A stretch of 64,000 nt of DNA from Paraburkholderia phenazinium (lineage in GTDB: Bacteria > Pseudomonadota > Gammaproteobacteria > Burkholderiales > Burkholderiaceae), in assembly GCF_900141745.1 (NCBI RefSeq), contig NZ_FSRM01000002.1, positions 1,860,001 to 1,924,000 on the forward strand, in the 5' to 3' direction. Numbering within the stretch: the stretch's first letter is position 1; each line of letters begins with the position of its first letter. A program made the translations under genes and the position numbers. This document shows positions 1 through 8,039 of this stretch, in pieces. The notes under the pieces were generated by a model that ran no database searches, had not been told where the DNA came from, and saw only the letters and a program-made list of their open reading frames with translations.

Positions 1-1
1 G

Positions 2-325
2 CTCGCCGGCAACTTTATCGGTGAGAAGCTGATCCTCAACGAGTTCGTCGCGTACGTCGATCTGTCGCCGTACCTGAAGGGCGCCCAGTCGGTCGCGGCG
101 GCCGGCTTGCAGGTGCTGGATCCGAAGACGCTTGCGATCGTGTCGTTTGCACTGTGTGGCTTTGCTAATTTTTCTTCGATCGCGATTCTCACGGGCGGTT
201 TTAGTGCCGTTGCCGCGGAACGCCGTGCGGAAGTGGCGCGCTATGGATTGCGTGTCGTAGCGGCTGCTACGCTATCGAACCTGATGAGCGCCGCCATTGC
301 GGGGATTTTCCTGTCGTTTCATTGA
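2..325 (+). CDS. NupC-type concentrative nucleoside transporter, C-terminal fragment
   Basis: The window opens inside this gene; about the last 107 residues are present. They include the segment GEKLILNEFVAY and a hydrophobic C-terminus with FALCGFANFSSIAILTGG, which are typical of the core and gate region of NupC/CNT proton- or sodium-coupled nucleoside permeases of the inner membrane. The stop codon lies 54 bases before deoA, and the following genes degrade nucleosides, so uptake and salvage are probably co-transcribed. The N-terminal two thirds cannot be judged here. Confidence 0.88.
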   Translation, partial: LAGNFIGEKLILNEFVAYVDLSPYLKGAQSVAAAGLQVLDPKTLAIVSFALCGFANFSSIAILTGGFSAVAAERRAEVARYGLRVVAAATLSNLMSAAIAGIFLSFH

Positions 326-379
326 GTCCGTCCGTCACCGGAACGCCAGGGGCTCCTACCTTTTCTTAAGCTGATCATT

Positions 380-1699
380 ATGTCGTTGACGCAGGAAATC
401 ATTCGCAAGAAACGCGACCGGCAGCCGCTGAGCCGTGATGAGATCGGCGAATTCGTACGGGGTGTGGTCGACGGCAGCGTCGCGAACGAGCAGGTCGCCG
501 CGTTCGCGATGGCGGTGTATTTCAACGACATGAGCGTGGACGAACGCGTTGCGCTGACGCTGGCGCAACGCGACTCGGGCCAGGTGCTGTCCTGGGATGC
601 GTTCGATCTGCCGGGCCCGTTGATCGACAAGCATTCGACGGGCGGCGTCGGCGATCTGACTTCGCTGTTGCTCGGCCCGATGGTGGCTGCCTGCGCCGGT
701 TTCGTGCCGATGATCTCCGGGCGCGGTCTCGGCCATACCGGCGGGACGCTCGACAAGCTCGCGGCCATTCCCGGCTATAACCTGGTTCCTGAGGCGCGGA
801 CGTTTCAGCGGATCGTGCGGGAAGTCGGCGTGGCGATCATCGGTCAGACGGCGCAGCTCGCGCCTGCCGACAAACGGATCTATGCGATCCGCGACGTAAC
901 GGCGACCGTCGAATCGATCGCGATGATTACGGCGTCCATCCTGTCGAAAAAGCTTGCGGCAGGGCTCGAAGGGCTGACGATGGACATCAAGGTCGGCTCC
1001 GGCGCTTTCATGCCGACCTACGAGCAATCACTGGAACTGGCGCGCAGCATCGTCGAGGTCGGCAACGGTGCAGGCATGAAGACGACCGCCGTGCTCACCG
1101 ATATGAACCAGCCGCTGGCCCCTTGCGCCGGCAACGCGCTGGAAGTGCGCTGTGCGATCGATTATCTGACCGGGCATCGTCGTCCTGCGCGCTTGCATGA
1201 GGTCACGCTGGCCTTGGCCGCGCAGATGCTCGTACTGGGTGGCCTCGCCAGCGATACCGCGCAAGCCTGTGCAAAGTTGAACGCGGTGCTCGATTCCGGC
1301 GCCGCGGCGGAGCGCTTCGCGCGGATGGTGCGAGCGTTGGGCGGGCCCGCTGATCTTATCGGTGCGCCCGAGCGTCATCTGGGGCAGGCGGCGGTGATCG
1401 TGCCGGTTACTGCACCTCGTGCAGGGTATGTGGCACACATCGATTGCCGCGCGCTGGGACTGGCGGTAGTCGGGCTCGGTGGAGGCCGGCGCCGCCCTGA
1501 TGATGCGATCAACTACCAGGTCGGTTTGACAGACGTCGTTGAACTCGGACAATACGTCGAAGCGGGAGTGCCGTTGGCACTTATTCATGCCAGCGATCTT
1601 CCTGCCGCCGAACAGGCGGCCCGTGACATCCTGACAGCGTGCACGCTCGCCGAGACCGCTTCGCCCGTTCCGGCCACCGTGTACGAACTGATCAGCTGA
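380..1699 (+). CDS. deoA: Thymidine phosphorylase
   Basis: A 439-residue protein, the usual length for DeoA. It cleaves thymidine (and deoxyuridine) with phosphate to the free base and deoxyribose-1-phosphate in the cytosol. The N-terminal helical domain is followed by the glycine-rich phosphate-binding stretch KHSTGGVGD (about residues 85-93) and the family signature [14 protein letters not shown] (about residues 118-131). The start at 380 is the first in-frame ATG after the upstream permease and precedes the conserved N-terminus; the ribosome site is weak, which fits coupling within an operon. Neighbours are a nucleoside permease, cytidine deaminase and a nucleoside hydrolase, a standard pyrimidine nucleoside salvage set. 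Confidence 0.95.
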   Translation: MSLTQEIIRKKRDRQPLSRDEIGEFVRGVVDGSVANEQVAAFAMAVYFNDMSVDERVALTLAQRDSGQVLSWDAFDLPGPLIDKHSTGGVGDLTSLLLGPMVAACAGFVPMISGRGLGHTGGTLDKLAAIPGYNLVPEARTFQRIVREVGVAIIGQTAQLAPADKRIYAIRDVTATVESIAMITASILSKKLAAGLEGLTMDIKVGSGAFMPTYEQSLELARSIVEVGNGAGMKTTAVLTDMNQPLAPCAGNALEVRCAIDYLTGHRRPARLHEVTLALAAQMLVLGGLASDTAQACAKLNAVLDSGAAAERFARMVRALGGPADLIGAPERHLGQAAVIVPVTAPRAGYVAHIDCRALGLAVVGLGGGRRRPDDAINYQVGLTDVVELGQYVEAGVPLALIHASDLPAAEQAARDILTACTLAETASPVPATVYELIS

Positions 1700-1741
1700 G
1701 TAACCGAACAACGCGGATCCTGACCCCGATGCGGAGGAGTA

Positions 1742-2158
1742 GTGACACACGAACATCTGATTGACGAAGCCCGCAAAGCCCGCGAGCTTGCGTATGCGCC
1801 TTACTCGCGCTTCCTGGTCGGCGCTGCGCTTGAGACAAACGACGGCAAGATTTTTCACGGCTGCAATGTGGAGAACGCTTCGTATGGCCTGTGCAATTGC
1901 GCGGAACGTACGGCGTTTTTTAGCGCGGTGGCGGCAGGTTATCGTCCGGGGCAATTCAAAAGACTAGCTGTCATTGGACAAACCGATGGCCCGATTGCAC
2001 CCTGTGGCGCTTGCCGTCAGGTGATGATCGAACTGGGCTCGCCCAAACTCGAAGTCGTACTGAGCAATCTGGATGGCAAGGTCGAAGTGACCAGCGCCGC
2101 CGCATTACTACCGGGCGCGTTCTATCTCGAACCTGACGGCGGCGCGTCTGCGGCTTAG
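1742..2158 (+). CDS. cdd: Cytidine deaminase
   Basis: A 138-residue homotetramer-type cytidine deaminase that converts cytidine and deoxycytidine to uridine and deoxyuridine. The zinc-site motifs are visible: GCNVENASYG, then CNCAERTAFF with the catalytic Glu, then PCGACRQ with two Cys ligands. The GTG start at 1742 is supported by a strong ribosome site GGAGGAG at 1733-1739 just upstream. It lies 42 bases after deoA and 77 bases before the nucleoside hydrolase, so its product uridine can be passed to the neighbouring salvage enzymes. Confidence 0.95.
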   Translation: MTHEHLIDEARKARELAYAPYSRFLVGAALETNDGKIFHGCNVENASYGLCNCAERTAFFSAVAAGYRPGQFKRLAVIGQTDGPIAPCGACRQVMIELGSPKLEVVLSNLDGKVEVTSAAALLPGAFYLEPDGGASAA

Positions 2159-2235
2159 CGTCAGGCATGGCGACGTGCGTTTCACATGCACGCTAAAGCG
2201 GTCCCATACGCAATCAACATGAGTGCCCAACCATC

Positions 2236-3210
2236 ATGCACAAGGTAATTTTCGACACCGATCCCGGTGTCGATGACTCGATGGCGCTGGTGTTCCAGAC
2301 GTGTCATCCGCAGATCGAGTTAATCGGCGTGACGTCCGTGTTCGGCAACGCGACGATCGAAACCACGACCCGCAATGCCGTGTATCTGGTCGAACGCTTC
2401 GCTGACCCGGGCGTCGTCGTGGCGCGCGGCGCAGCAAAGCCGCTGCGCAAGGCCGCACCCGAGCCGATTCCGCATATCCACGGGGAAAACGGCCTCGGCG
2501 ATATCGAGCTCCCCGATATGCCCGACGAGGGCCGTGCCCGCCTCGACGCACGCCCGGCGCATCGTTTCATCATCGACGAAATCCGTAAGCATCCGCACGA
2601 GATCAACCTGATCGCGGTAGGGCCGCTCACCAATCTCGCGCTCGCGCTGCAGGAGGACCCGGAGATCCAGCAGCTGGTTAAACAGGTGATCATCATGGGC
2701 GGCGCATTCGGTATCAACGGCGTGTTAGGCAATGTGAGGCCGTGTGCCGAAGCGAATATTTCCGCCGACCCGGACGCAGCCGATCAGGTCTTCACCGCTG
2801 CGTGGAAAGTCACGGCGGCAGGGTTAGACGTGACGCAAAAGGCCATCATGAACACGGCGTACCTCGAGCGCATCCGTCAGCACGGCGGCGAGGTGGGGCA
2901 GTTTATCTGGGACGTGTCGCGCTCATACGAGCAGTTTCACGTCGACAGTTCGGGCGTGCAGGGCATCTACGTGCACGATTCGTCCGCGGTTGCCTATCTG
3001 ATGGCGCCTGAGCTTTATCAGATCCGGCGTGGCGCGGTGCGCGTGGTGGTGGAAGGTCTCGCGATTGGGCAAACCATTCAGAAGCCGGAGACGATGGGCG
3101 TGCCGGCGCCCGACTGGGATGACGTGGCGAAGCAGGATGTGTGTGTCGACGTCGACGTAGAGGGCTTTCTGCAGCTCTACTTCGAGACGATCGTCGGCAG
3201 GGCTGGCTAA
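2236..3210 (+). CDS. Inosine/uridine-preferring nucleoside hydrolase
   Basis: A 324-residue protein of the IunH/RihA family, which hydrolyses ribonucleosides to base and ribose using a bound calcium ion. The N-terminus carries the family calcium-binding signature DTDPGVDD (residues 7-14). The later segments NLIAVGPLTNLALAL and VIIMGGAF are also diagnostic, and the C-terminal part has the conserved VHDSSAVAYL stretch with an active-site His. Substrate preference cannot be read from sequence alone. It is the last gene of the nucleoside salvage run and is followed by a strong stem-loop at 3215-3261. Confidence 0.93.
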   Translation: MHKVIFDTDPGVDDSMALVFQTCHPQIELIGVTSVFGNATIETTTRNAVYLVERFADPGVVVARGAAKPLRKAAPEPIPHIHGENGLGDIELPDMPDEGRARLDARPAHRFIIDEIRKHPHEINLIAVGPLTNLALALQEDPEIQQLVKQVIIMGGAFGINGVLGNVRPCAEANISADPDAADQVFTAAWKVTAAGLDVTQKAIMNTAYLERIRQHGGEVGQFIWDVSRSYEQFHVDSSGVQGIYVHDSSAVAYLMAPELYQIRRGAVRVVVEGLAIGQTIQKPETMGVPAPDWDDVAKQDVCVDVDVEGFLQLYFETIVGRAG

Positions 3211-3214
3211 ACAG

Positions 3215-3261
3215 ATCGGGCAGCGGCGCCTGACGGCACGTAGCCGCGGGCGCTGCCCGAT
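3215..3261. terminator. Bidirectional terminator-like stem-loop
   Basis: A perfect 11-base-pair inverted repeat (ATCGGGCAGCG at 3215-3225 and CGCTGCCCGAT at 3251-3261) sits between two convergent genes, the nucleoside hydrolase and the aminotransferase. There is no clear T tract on either strand, so it may act as a stabilising 3' end structure or need Rho. Confidence 0.6.
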
Positions 3262-3284
3262 ACCTCAAAGTGTTGCCGCAGTTC

Positions 3285-4613
3285 TTACTGCACCGTGGCG
3301 AGCACGTCGCGCACGGTCTTGAAGATGTGCTGGATCTGCTCTTCGCTGATGATCAGCGGCGGCGAGAACGCCAGAATATCGCCCGTGAAGCGGACCAGCA
3401 CGCCGGCCTCGAAGCATTTGACGAAGGCCTCATAGGCGCGTGCGCCCGGTGCGCCGTCGCGCGGTTCGAGTTCGATCCCGGCGATCATGCCGAGATTGCG
3501 AATGTCCTTCACATGCTTCGCATCGCGCAGTGCATGCGCAGCGGCTTCGAACGCGGGCGCTAGCGATGCAGCACGTTCGAACAGGCCGTCGCGGCGATAC
3601 AGGTCGAGCGTCGCCACGGCCGCCGCAGCCGCAACCGGGTGCGCCGAATACGTATAGCCGTGGAACAGCTCGATCGCACCTTGTGCGCCGGCATTGACGA
3701 CCGTGTCGTGGATGTTTCGGCTGGCGGCCACCGCGCCCATCGGAATCGAGGCGTTATTAATGGCCTTGGCCATCGTCAGCAGGTCCGGCGTGACGCCGAA
3801 GTATTCGCTGGCCGTCGCTTTGCCCAGACGCCCAAAGCCGGTAATGACTTCATCGAAAATCAGCAGGATGCCGTGCTTCGTGCAGATATCGCGCAGCTTC
3901 TGCAGATAGCCTTGCGGCGGAATCAGCACGCCCGTGGAGCCGGCCACCGGTTCGACGATCACCGCGGCAATCGTCGACGCGTCGTGCAGCGTGACGATGC
4001 GCTCGAGTTCGTCGGCCAGATGCGCGCCCCAGGCGGGCTGCCCCTTCGTGAATGCATTGTGTTCGAGGTTGTGCGTATGCGGCAGATGATCGACCGCCGG
4101 TAGCAGCGCGCCAGAGAACGTCTTGCGGTTCGGTGCGATGCCGCCGACCGAAATGCCGCCGAAGCCCACGCCGTGATAACCGCGTTCACGGCCGATCAGG
4201 CGCGTGCGCTGACCTTCGCCGCGCGCACGGTGATACGCCAGCGCGATCTTCAGCGCCGTATCCACCGATTCGGAACCCGAGTTGGTGAAGAAAATCCGGT
4301 CGAGGCCGGCCGGCATCAGTTCGGCGACTTTCGTTGCCGCTTCGAACGCGAGCGGGTGGCCCATCTGGAAGGTCGGCGCGAAATCGAGCGTGGAAAGCTG
4401 CTGGGTGATTGCAGCGACGATCTCATCGCGGCCATGGCCAGCGTTCACACACCAGAGTCCGGCACAGCCGTCGAGCACCTCGCGGCCGTCCGTCGCGCGG
4501 TAGTACATGCCCTTGGCCGATTCCAGCAGGCGCGGCGACGCCTTGAACTGGCGGTTGGCGGTAAAAGGCATCCAGAAAGACGACAGATCGTCGATGACGG
4601 GGCGCGAAGTCAT
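3285..4613 (-). CDS. Class III PLP aminotransferase (omega-amino acid:pyruvate type)
   Basis: A 442-residue fold-type I aminotransferase of subgroup III. It probably moves an amino group from an omega-amino acid such as beta-alanine, or from an amine, to pyruvate; the exact donor is inferred from the family. The motif LLIFDEVITGFGR contains the Asp that pairs with the PLP ring nitrogen, and the Schiff-base Lys is in TMAKAINNASIPMG. The N-terminal FWMPFTANRQF is typical of beta-alanine:pyruvate aminotransferases. The gene is divergent from a MocR regulator, and the shared 245-base region carries AACTGT-type repeats that may be the operator. Confidence 0.88.
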   Translation of the reverse strand: MTSRPVIDDLSSFWMPFTANRQFKASPRLLESAKGMYYRATDGREVLDGCAGLWCVNAGHGRDEIVAAITQQLSTLDFAPTFQMGHPLAFEAATKVAELMPAGLDRIFFTNSGSESVDTALKIALAYHRARGEGQRTRLIGRERGYHGVGFGGISVGGIAPNRKTFSGALLPAVDHLPHTHNLEHNAFTKGQPAWGAHLADELERIVTLHDASTIAAVIVEPVAGSTGVLIPPQGYLQKLRDICTKHGILLIFDEVITGFGRLGKATASEYFGVTPDLLTMAKAINNASIPMGAVAASRNIHDTVVNAGAQGAIELFHGYTYSAHPVAAAAAVATLDLYRRDGLFERAASLAPAFEAAAHALRDAKHVKDIRNLGMIAGIELEPRDGAPGARAYEAFVKCFEAGVLVRFTGDILAFSPPLIISEEQIQHIFKTVRDVLATVQ

Positions 4614-4671
4614 GGTGTTCTCCTCGAAGTGGTCCCCCGAGGAGATTTCCTTCGGGGCGTTGCCGTTGCGA

Positions 4672-4762
4672 AACTGTAGCGTCCGCGGTTAAATGGAGGA
4701 CATAAACAGTTGATGCACTGCGCTGCTAACTGTGCAGGTCAAGTTGCTGAAACTGTGCTGGT
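4672..4762. promoter_or_regulatory. Repeated AACTGT motifs, candidate MocR operator
   Basis: Between the divergent aminotransferase and MocR genes there are two near-identical 12-mers, AACTGTGCAGGT at 4728-4739 and AACTGTGCTGGT at 4751-4762, spaced 23 bases start to start, about two helical turns. A further AACTGT lies at 4672-4677 and an inverted copy (AAACAGTT) at 4704-4711. MocR-family dimers are known to bind direct repeats near the divergent target gene; assigning these repeats to this regulator is inference. Confidence 0.5.
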
Positions 4763-4858
4763 TGCTTGGACGTCCTTTGGGCGTCCTGCAACTCGCCTCT
4801 CTTGCCCATATTGCACTCCTTTTGCCGTGACTCCGCTCGCAACCGTGCTTTCGCCCCA

Positions 4859-6277
4859 ATGATCGAACTCCAACTGGAACGCGGCCGCCGCGCCGCGCCC
4901 ACCCTCGTCGAGCAACTGGTGCAAGGGTTTGCGAGCGCCATTGAAGGACAGTCGTTGCGGGCCGGCGCGTTGCTGCCGTCGGTGCGGCGCCTGGCGGCGA
5001 GCCACGAGCTGAGCACCTTTACCGTGACGGAGGCCTACAACCGTCTTGTTTCGATGGGTCTGGTGGTCGCGCGCCGGGGTTCGGGCTACCGGGTGGCGTC
5101 GCGCGCGCAGGCCGCGCGCGTGAGCGCGACCGACTGGCAACCGCCCAGCCTCACCGCGACGTGGCTGCTGTCCGACGTGTTCGCCGACCATTCGGTGCCG
5201 ATCAAGGCAGGCGGCGGGTGGCTGCCGAACGAATGGATCAACGAAAGCGGCCTGCAGCAGGCGCTACGCTCGATGAGCCGGGTGCCGGGGCCACGCATGG
5301 GCGATTATGGTCATCCGTACGGTTTTGCGCAGCTGCGCGAGCGCATCGCCGGGCAACTCGATCGCCACGGCTTGCCGGTCGAGGTTTCGAATGTGCTGCT
5401 GACGCAAGGTGCGACCCAGGGGCTGGATCTGATCGTGCGGACCTTGCTGCGCGCGGGCGATGTGGTGATCGTCGAAGATCCCGGCTACTGCAACCTGCTG
5501 CAGATTCTCAAGCTGGCGGGGTTGATCGTGTACGGCGTGCCGCGCACGCCGGCGGGTGTCGATACGGATGTCCTCGAAACCCTGGTGGCCGCGCATCGGC
5601 CCAAGGCGATTTTCGTCAACACGACGCTGCAGAATCCAACCGGCGCGACCTTCGGGATGGCCGCGGCGTTCCGTCTGCTGCAGATTGCGGAACGCGCGCG
5701 CATGTGGGTGATCGAGGATGACGTGAGCCGCGAGCTCGCTCCGCCGGGCGCGCCGCTGTTTGCCGCGATGGAGGGTTTGCAGCGGGTGCTGTATGTGGGT
5801 GGATTCTCGAAGACGGTGACGCCTGGGTTGCGCTGCGGTTATGTGGTGGCCGAGCGCGACGTGCTGCGCGAACTGGCACGCACCAAGATGGCGGTGGGGC
5901 TGACGTCGTCAGAAACGATCGAGCGGATCGTCGACAAGGTGCTGCTCGAAGGGCGCTACGCGCGTCACGTGGAGGACGTCAACGAACGGCTCAAGGCCGC
6001 CCATGCGGTGGTGGAAGAGCGGCTCGATGCGCTGGGGTTGGAGGTGTTTCACCGGCCGCGTGGGGGACTCTTTCTGTGGGCGCGTTTGCCGGTCGAACCG
6101 GAGCGTGCAGGAGAGGTGGCGACGGCCGCGCTCGCTCACGGCATCTGGCTCGCGCCGGGCTCGTATTTCCGGCCGGATGATGCGGCGAGCGCGTGGTTCC
6201 GCTTCAACGCGCCGTATTCGACCGAGGACGCGTTGTGGCTGTTTATCGAGCGCGTGGGTAAAGGGAAGCTCGATTAA
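4859..6277 (+). CDS. MocR-family transcriptional regulator (GntR HTH fused to aminotransferase domain)
   Basis: A 472-residue regulator. Residues about 1-75 form a GntR-type winged helix (LVQGFASAIEGQSLRAGALLPSVR..., FTVTEAYNRLVSMGLV). The rest is a fold-type I aminotransferase-like effector domain with a PLP-Lys in GGFSKTVTPGLRCGY and the segment NPTGATF. The ATG at 4859 starts the conserved N-terminus; an upstream in-frame ATG at 4766 would add 31 residues unlike the family. Such proteins sense PLP adducts of amino acids or amines and control transport and metabolic genes. The divergent class III aminotransferase is the most likely target, and the convergent LysE-type exporter is a second candidate. 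Confidence 0.92.
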   Translation: MIELQLERGRRAAPTLVEQLVQGFASAIEGQSLRAGALLPSVRRLAASHELSTFTVTEAYNRLVSMGLVVARRGSGYRVASRAQAARVSATDWQPPSLTATWLLSDVFADHSVPIKAGGGWLPNEWINESGLQQALRSMSRVPGPRMGDYGHPYGFAQLRERIAGQLDRHGLPVEVSNVLLTQGATQGLDLIVRTLLRAGDVVIVEDPGYCNLLQILKLAGLIVYGVPRTPAGVDTDVLETLVAAHRPKAIFVNTTLQNPTGATFGMAAAFRLLQIAERARMWVIEDDVSRELAPPGAPLFAAMEGLQRVLYVGGFSKTVTPGLRCGYVVAERDVLRELARTKMAVGLTSSETIERIVDKVLLEGRYARHVEDVNERLKAAHAVVEERLDALGLEVFHRPRGGLFLWARLPVEPERAGEVATAALAHGIWLAPGSYFRPDDAASAWFRFNAPYSTEDALWLFIERVGKGKLD

Positions 6278-6286
6278 CCCGGTCGA

Positions 6287-6901
6287 TTAACCCAGCAGAC
6301 GCGCCGCGATCGGATACAGCGTCAGCACGAGCGACAAGGCCATCGCTATGTTGAAGATGCGCAGCCGTTTCGGGTCCGTCAGCACTTGCCGCATGGCCGT
6401 ACCGAACCCGGCCCACAGACAGATGCAGGGCAGACCGATGACGTAGAACACTACGGCCATCAGCATCACATTGCTGCCGAAGTTTTCGCTCACGTGAATT
6501 GTCGTGACGGCAGTCAGCACCATCATCCATGCCTTCGGATTGACCCATTGAAACGCAATGGCCTCGTAAAATTTCATCGGGCGGCGCTCCCCGTTGCGCA
6601 GCTTCACCTCACCCGACGTACCGATTTTCCACGCGAGATACAGCAGATAGGCGACGCTGGCGATTTCCAGCACCGAGTACAGCGCCGGGAAACGGTGGAA
6701 TGCTTCGCCGAGCCCGAAACCGACGCACAGCATCAGCAATACGACCCCGGCGCTAATGCCGAACACATGCGGCAGCGTGCGGCGAAAGCCGAAGTTGACC
6801 CCCGAGGTGAGCAGCATCGTGTTGTTAGGCCCCGGCGTGATGCTGGTGACTAGCGCGAACAGGATGCCGGCGGGCAACGCACTGAGGGATTCGAAAGACA
6901 T
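6287..6901 (-). CDS. LysE/RhtB-family amino acid exporter
   Basis: A 204-residue inner-membrane protein with about six hydrophobic segments, typical of LysE/RhtB exporters. The N-terminal signature ITPGPNNTMLLTSGVNFG with the helix-breaking PGPN is diagnostic, and FQWVNPKAWMM is the second conserved stretch. These carriers export amino acids or derivatives. It is convergent with the MocR gene, with only nine bases between the stops. Three CGGTACAG copies lie upstream of its start, which may be regulator sites. Substrate is unknown. Confidence 0.9.
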   Translation of the reverse strand: MSFESLSALPAGILFALVTSITPGPNNTMLLTSGVNFGFRRTLPHVFGISAGVVLLMLCVGFGLGEAFHRFPALYSVLEIASVAYLLYLAWKIGTSGEVKLRNGERRPMKFYEAIAFQWVNPKAWMMVLTAVTTIHVSENFGSNVMLMAVVFYVIGLPCICLWAGFGTAMRQVLTDPKRLRIFNIAMALSLVLTLYPIAARLLG

Positions 6902-6951
6902 GGGGGTAACTCCGGTGACGATACGCTTTTACGCAGTCTATCGGCCAGAGC

Positions 6952-6994
6952 CGGTACAGTAACGGTACAGATTCGATGATGGTATCCGGTACAG
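6952..6994. repeat. Three CGGTACAG direct repeats upstream of the LysE-type gene
   Basis: The octamer CGGTACAG occurs at 6952-6959, 6963-6970 and 6987-6994; the last two extend to CGGTACAGATT. Starts are spaced 11 and 24 bases, close to whole helical turns, and all copies lie 50-95 bases upstream of the exporter start on the minus strand. This is consistent with a regulator binding array, but no protein can be assigned from sequence. Confidence 0.5.
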
Positions 6995-7014
6995 ATTGTC
7001 CTTCGCCACGGGTT

Positions 7015-8034
7015 CTAGAACCGGTCGATCATCCCAAACTGGACACCGCGCACAGGCGCACCCGGATAAGCCGGCGCAAGCCCGGTCACGTCGACACCGC
7101 GCAGCGTGAACTCAGCGTCAGCACGATTGCGCAATATGCCGGCGCTCGCGTACAGCATTATCCTCGGCGAGAGGTCATATTCGCATTCAGCGCTGAACTG
7201 GTCCGCGTTGTTGTCGCCACCCGACCGGTCTCGCATATAGGTGTAGCCCAGTGAGGCTCGCAGGCGCGTCGAGACCGCGTAGCGCGCCGACACCGACATG
7301 CCGTCGTCGTGATAACGCGGCGATCCGCCGTCGCCGTTGAAGAACGACACGAAAGCGGTCGTCTTGCCGATCACGTATGACACGCCGCCGAGATTCGCGC
7401 GCAGTCCCGTGTCCCCTGAGGTCTGCTGGTGAGCATACGAAATGTGGAATGGCCCGTTACGGTAATCGAAGGTCTCGTAGTTGCCGGATAGACCGTTGCC
7501 GTTGCCGCTTTGGGGCAGTGCGACCATCAAGGTCGTCGTGAAGCCGTGCAGATCGGGCGACAGATACGCGAGGCCGTTGTTCGTATACGGCGTGATCTTC
7601 GACAGGTTGTTCAGTCCGGATGCAATCGTGCCTGCGCCGAATGCGTCGAGTTGTCCTTTGAACGGAATGTAGATCGGCGAGTACTGGCGACCGAGCCGCA
7701 CTTCGCCCCATGGCGCACCAACGCCGATCCACGCCTGGCGATTGAACAGGGTGCCTGCCGTCGCCAGTGCGCCGTTGCCCGCATTGAAACCGTTCTCGAG
7801 ATCGAACAGGATGCGCGTATCCGAGCCGATCTGCTCTTCGCCGCGCAAGCCTATCCGCGATCCACGATATGCGCCCGAATCCACTCGTGGTGTCCACGAA
7901 GAGCCGGGGTTGGTGATTTCGATGCTGGTATCGATCAAACCATACAGCGTCACCGAACTTTGCGCGTAAGCGCACCGGGCGCCAGCGCCCAGTGCAAGCA
8001 GAACGGCAAGCGAGCAGACCGCGTGTTTACGCAC
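7015..8034 (-). CDS. Outer-membrane porin, Burkholderia trimeric type
   Basis: A 339-residue general porin. A signal peptide (about residues 1-24, ending AYAQ) is followed by the family N-terminus SSVTLYGLIDTSIEI; the internal segments NRQAWIGVGAPWGEVRLGRQYSPIY and the C-terminal aromatic residue (IDRF) are typical of beta-barrel insertion. It starts with GTG and lies just five bases after the stop of the glucose dehydrogenase gene on the same strand, so it is probably translated from the same mRNA. It may admit sugars or other small solutes to the periplasm; specificity is not visible. Confidence 0.9.
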   Translation of the reverse strand: MRKHAVCSLAVLLALGAGARCAYAQSSVTLYGLIDTSIEITNPGSSWTPRVDSGAYRGSRIGLRGEEQIGSDTRILFDLENGFNAGNGALATAGTLFNRQAWIGVGAPWGEVRLGRQYSPIYIPFKGQLDAFGAGTIASGLNNLSKITPYTNNGLAYLSPDLHGFTTTLMVALPQSGNGNGLSGNYETFDYRNGPFHISYAHQQTSGDTGLRANLGGVSYVIGKTTAFVSFFNGDGGSPRYHDDGMSVSARYAVSTRLRASLGYTYMRDRSGGDNNADQFSAECEYDLSPRIMLYASAGILRNRADAEFTLRGVDVTGLAPAYPGAPVRGVQFGMIDRF

Positions 8035-8039
8035 GCGGA

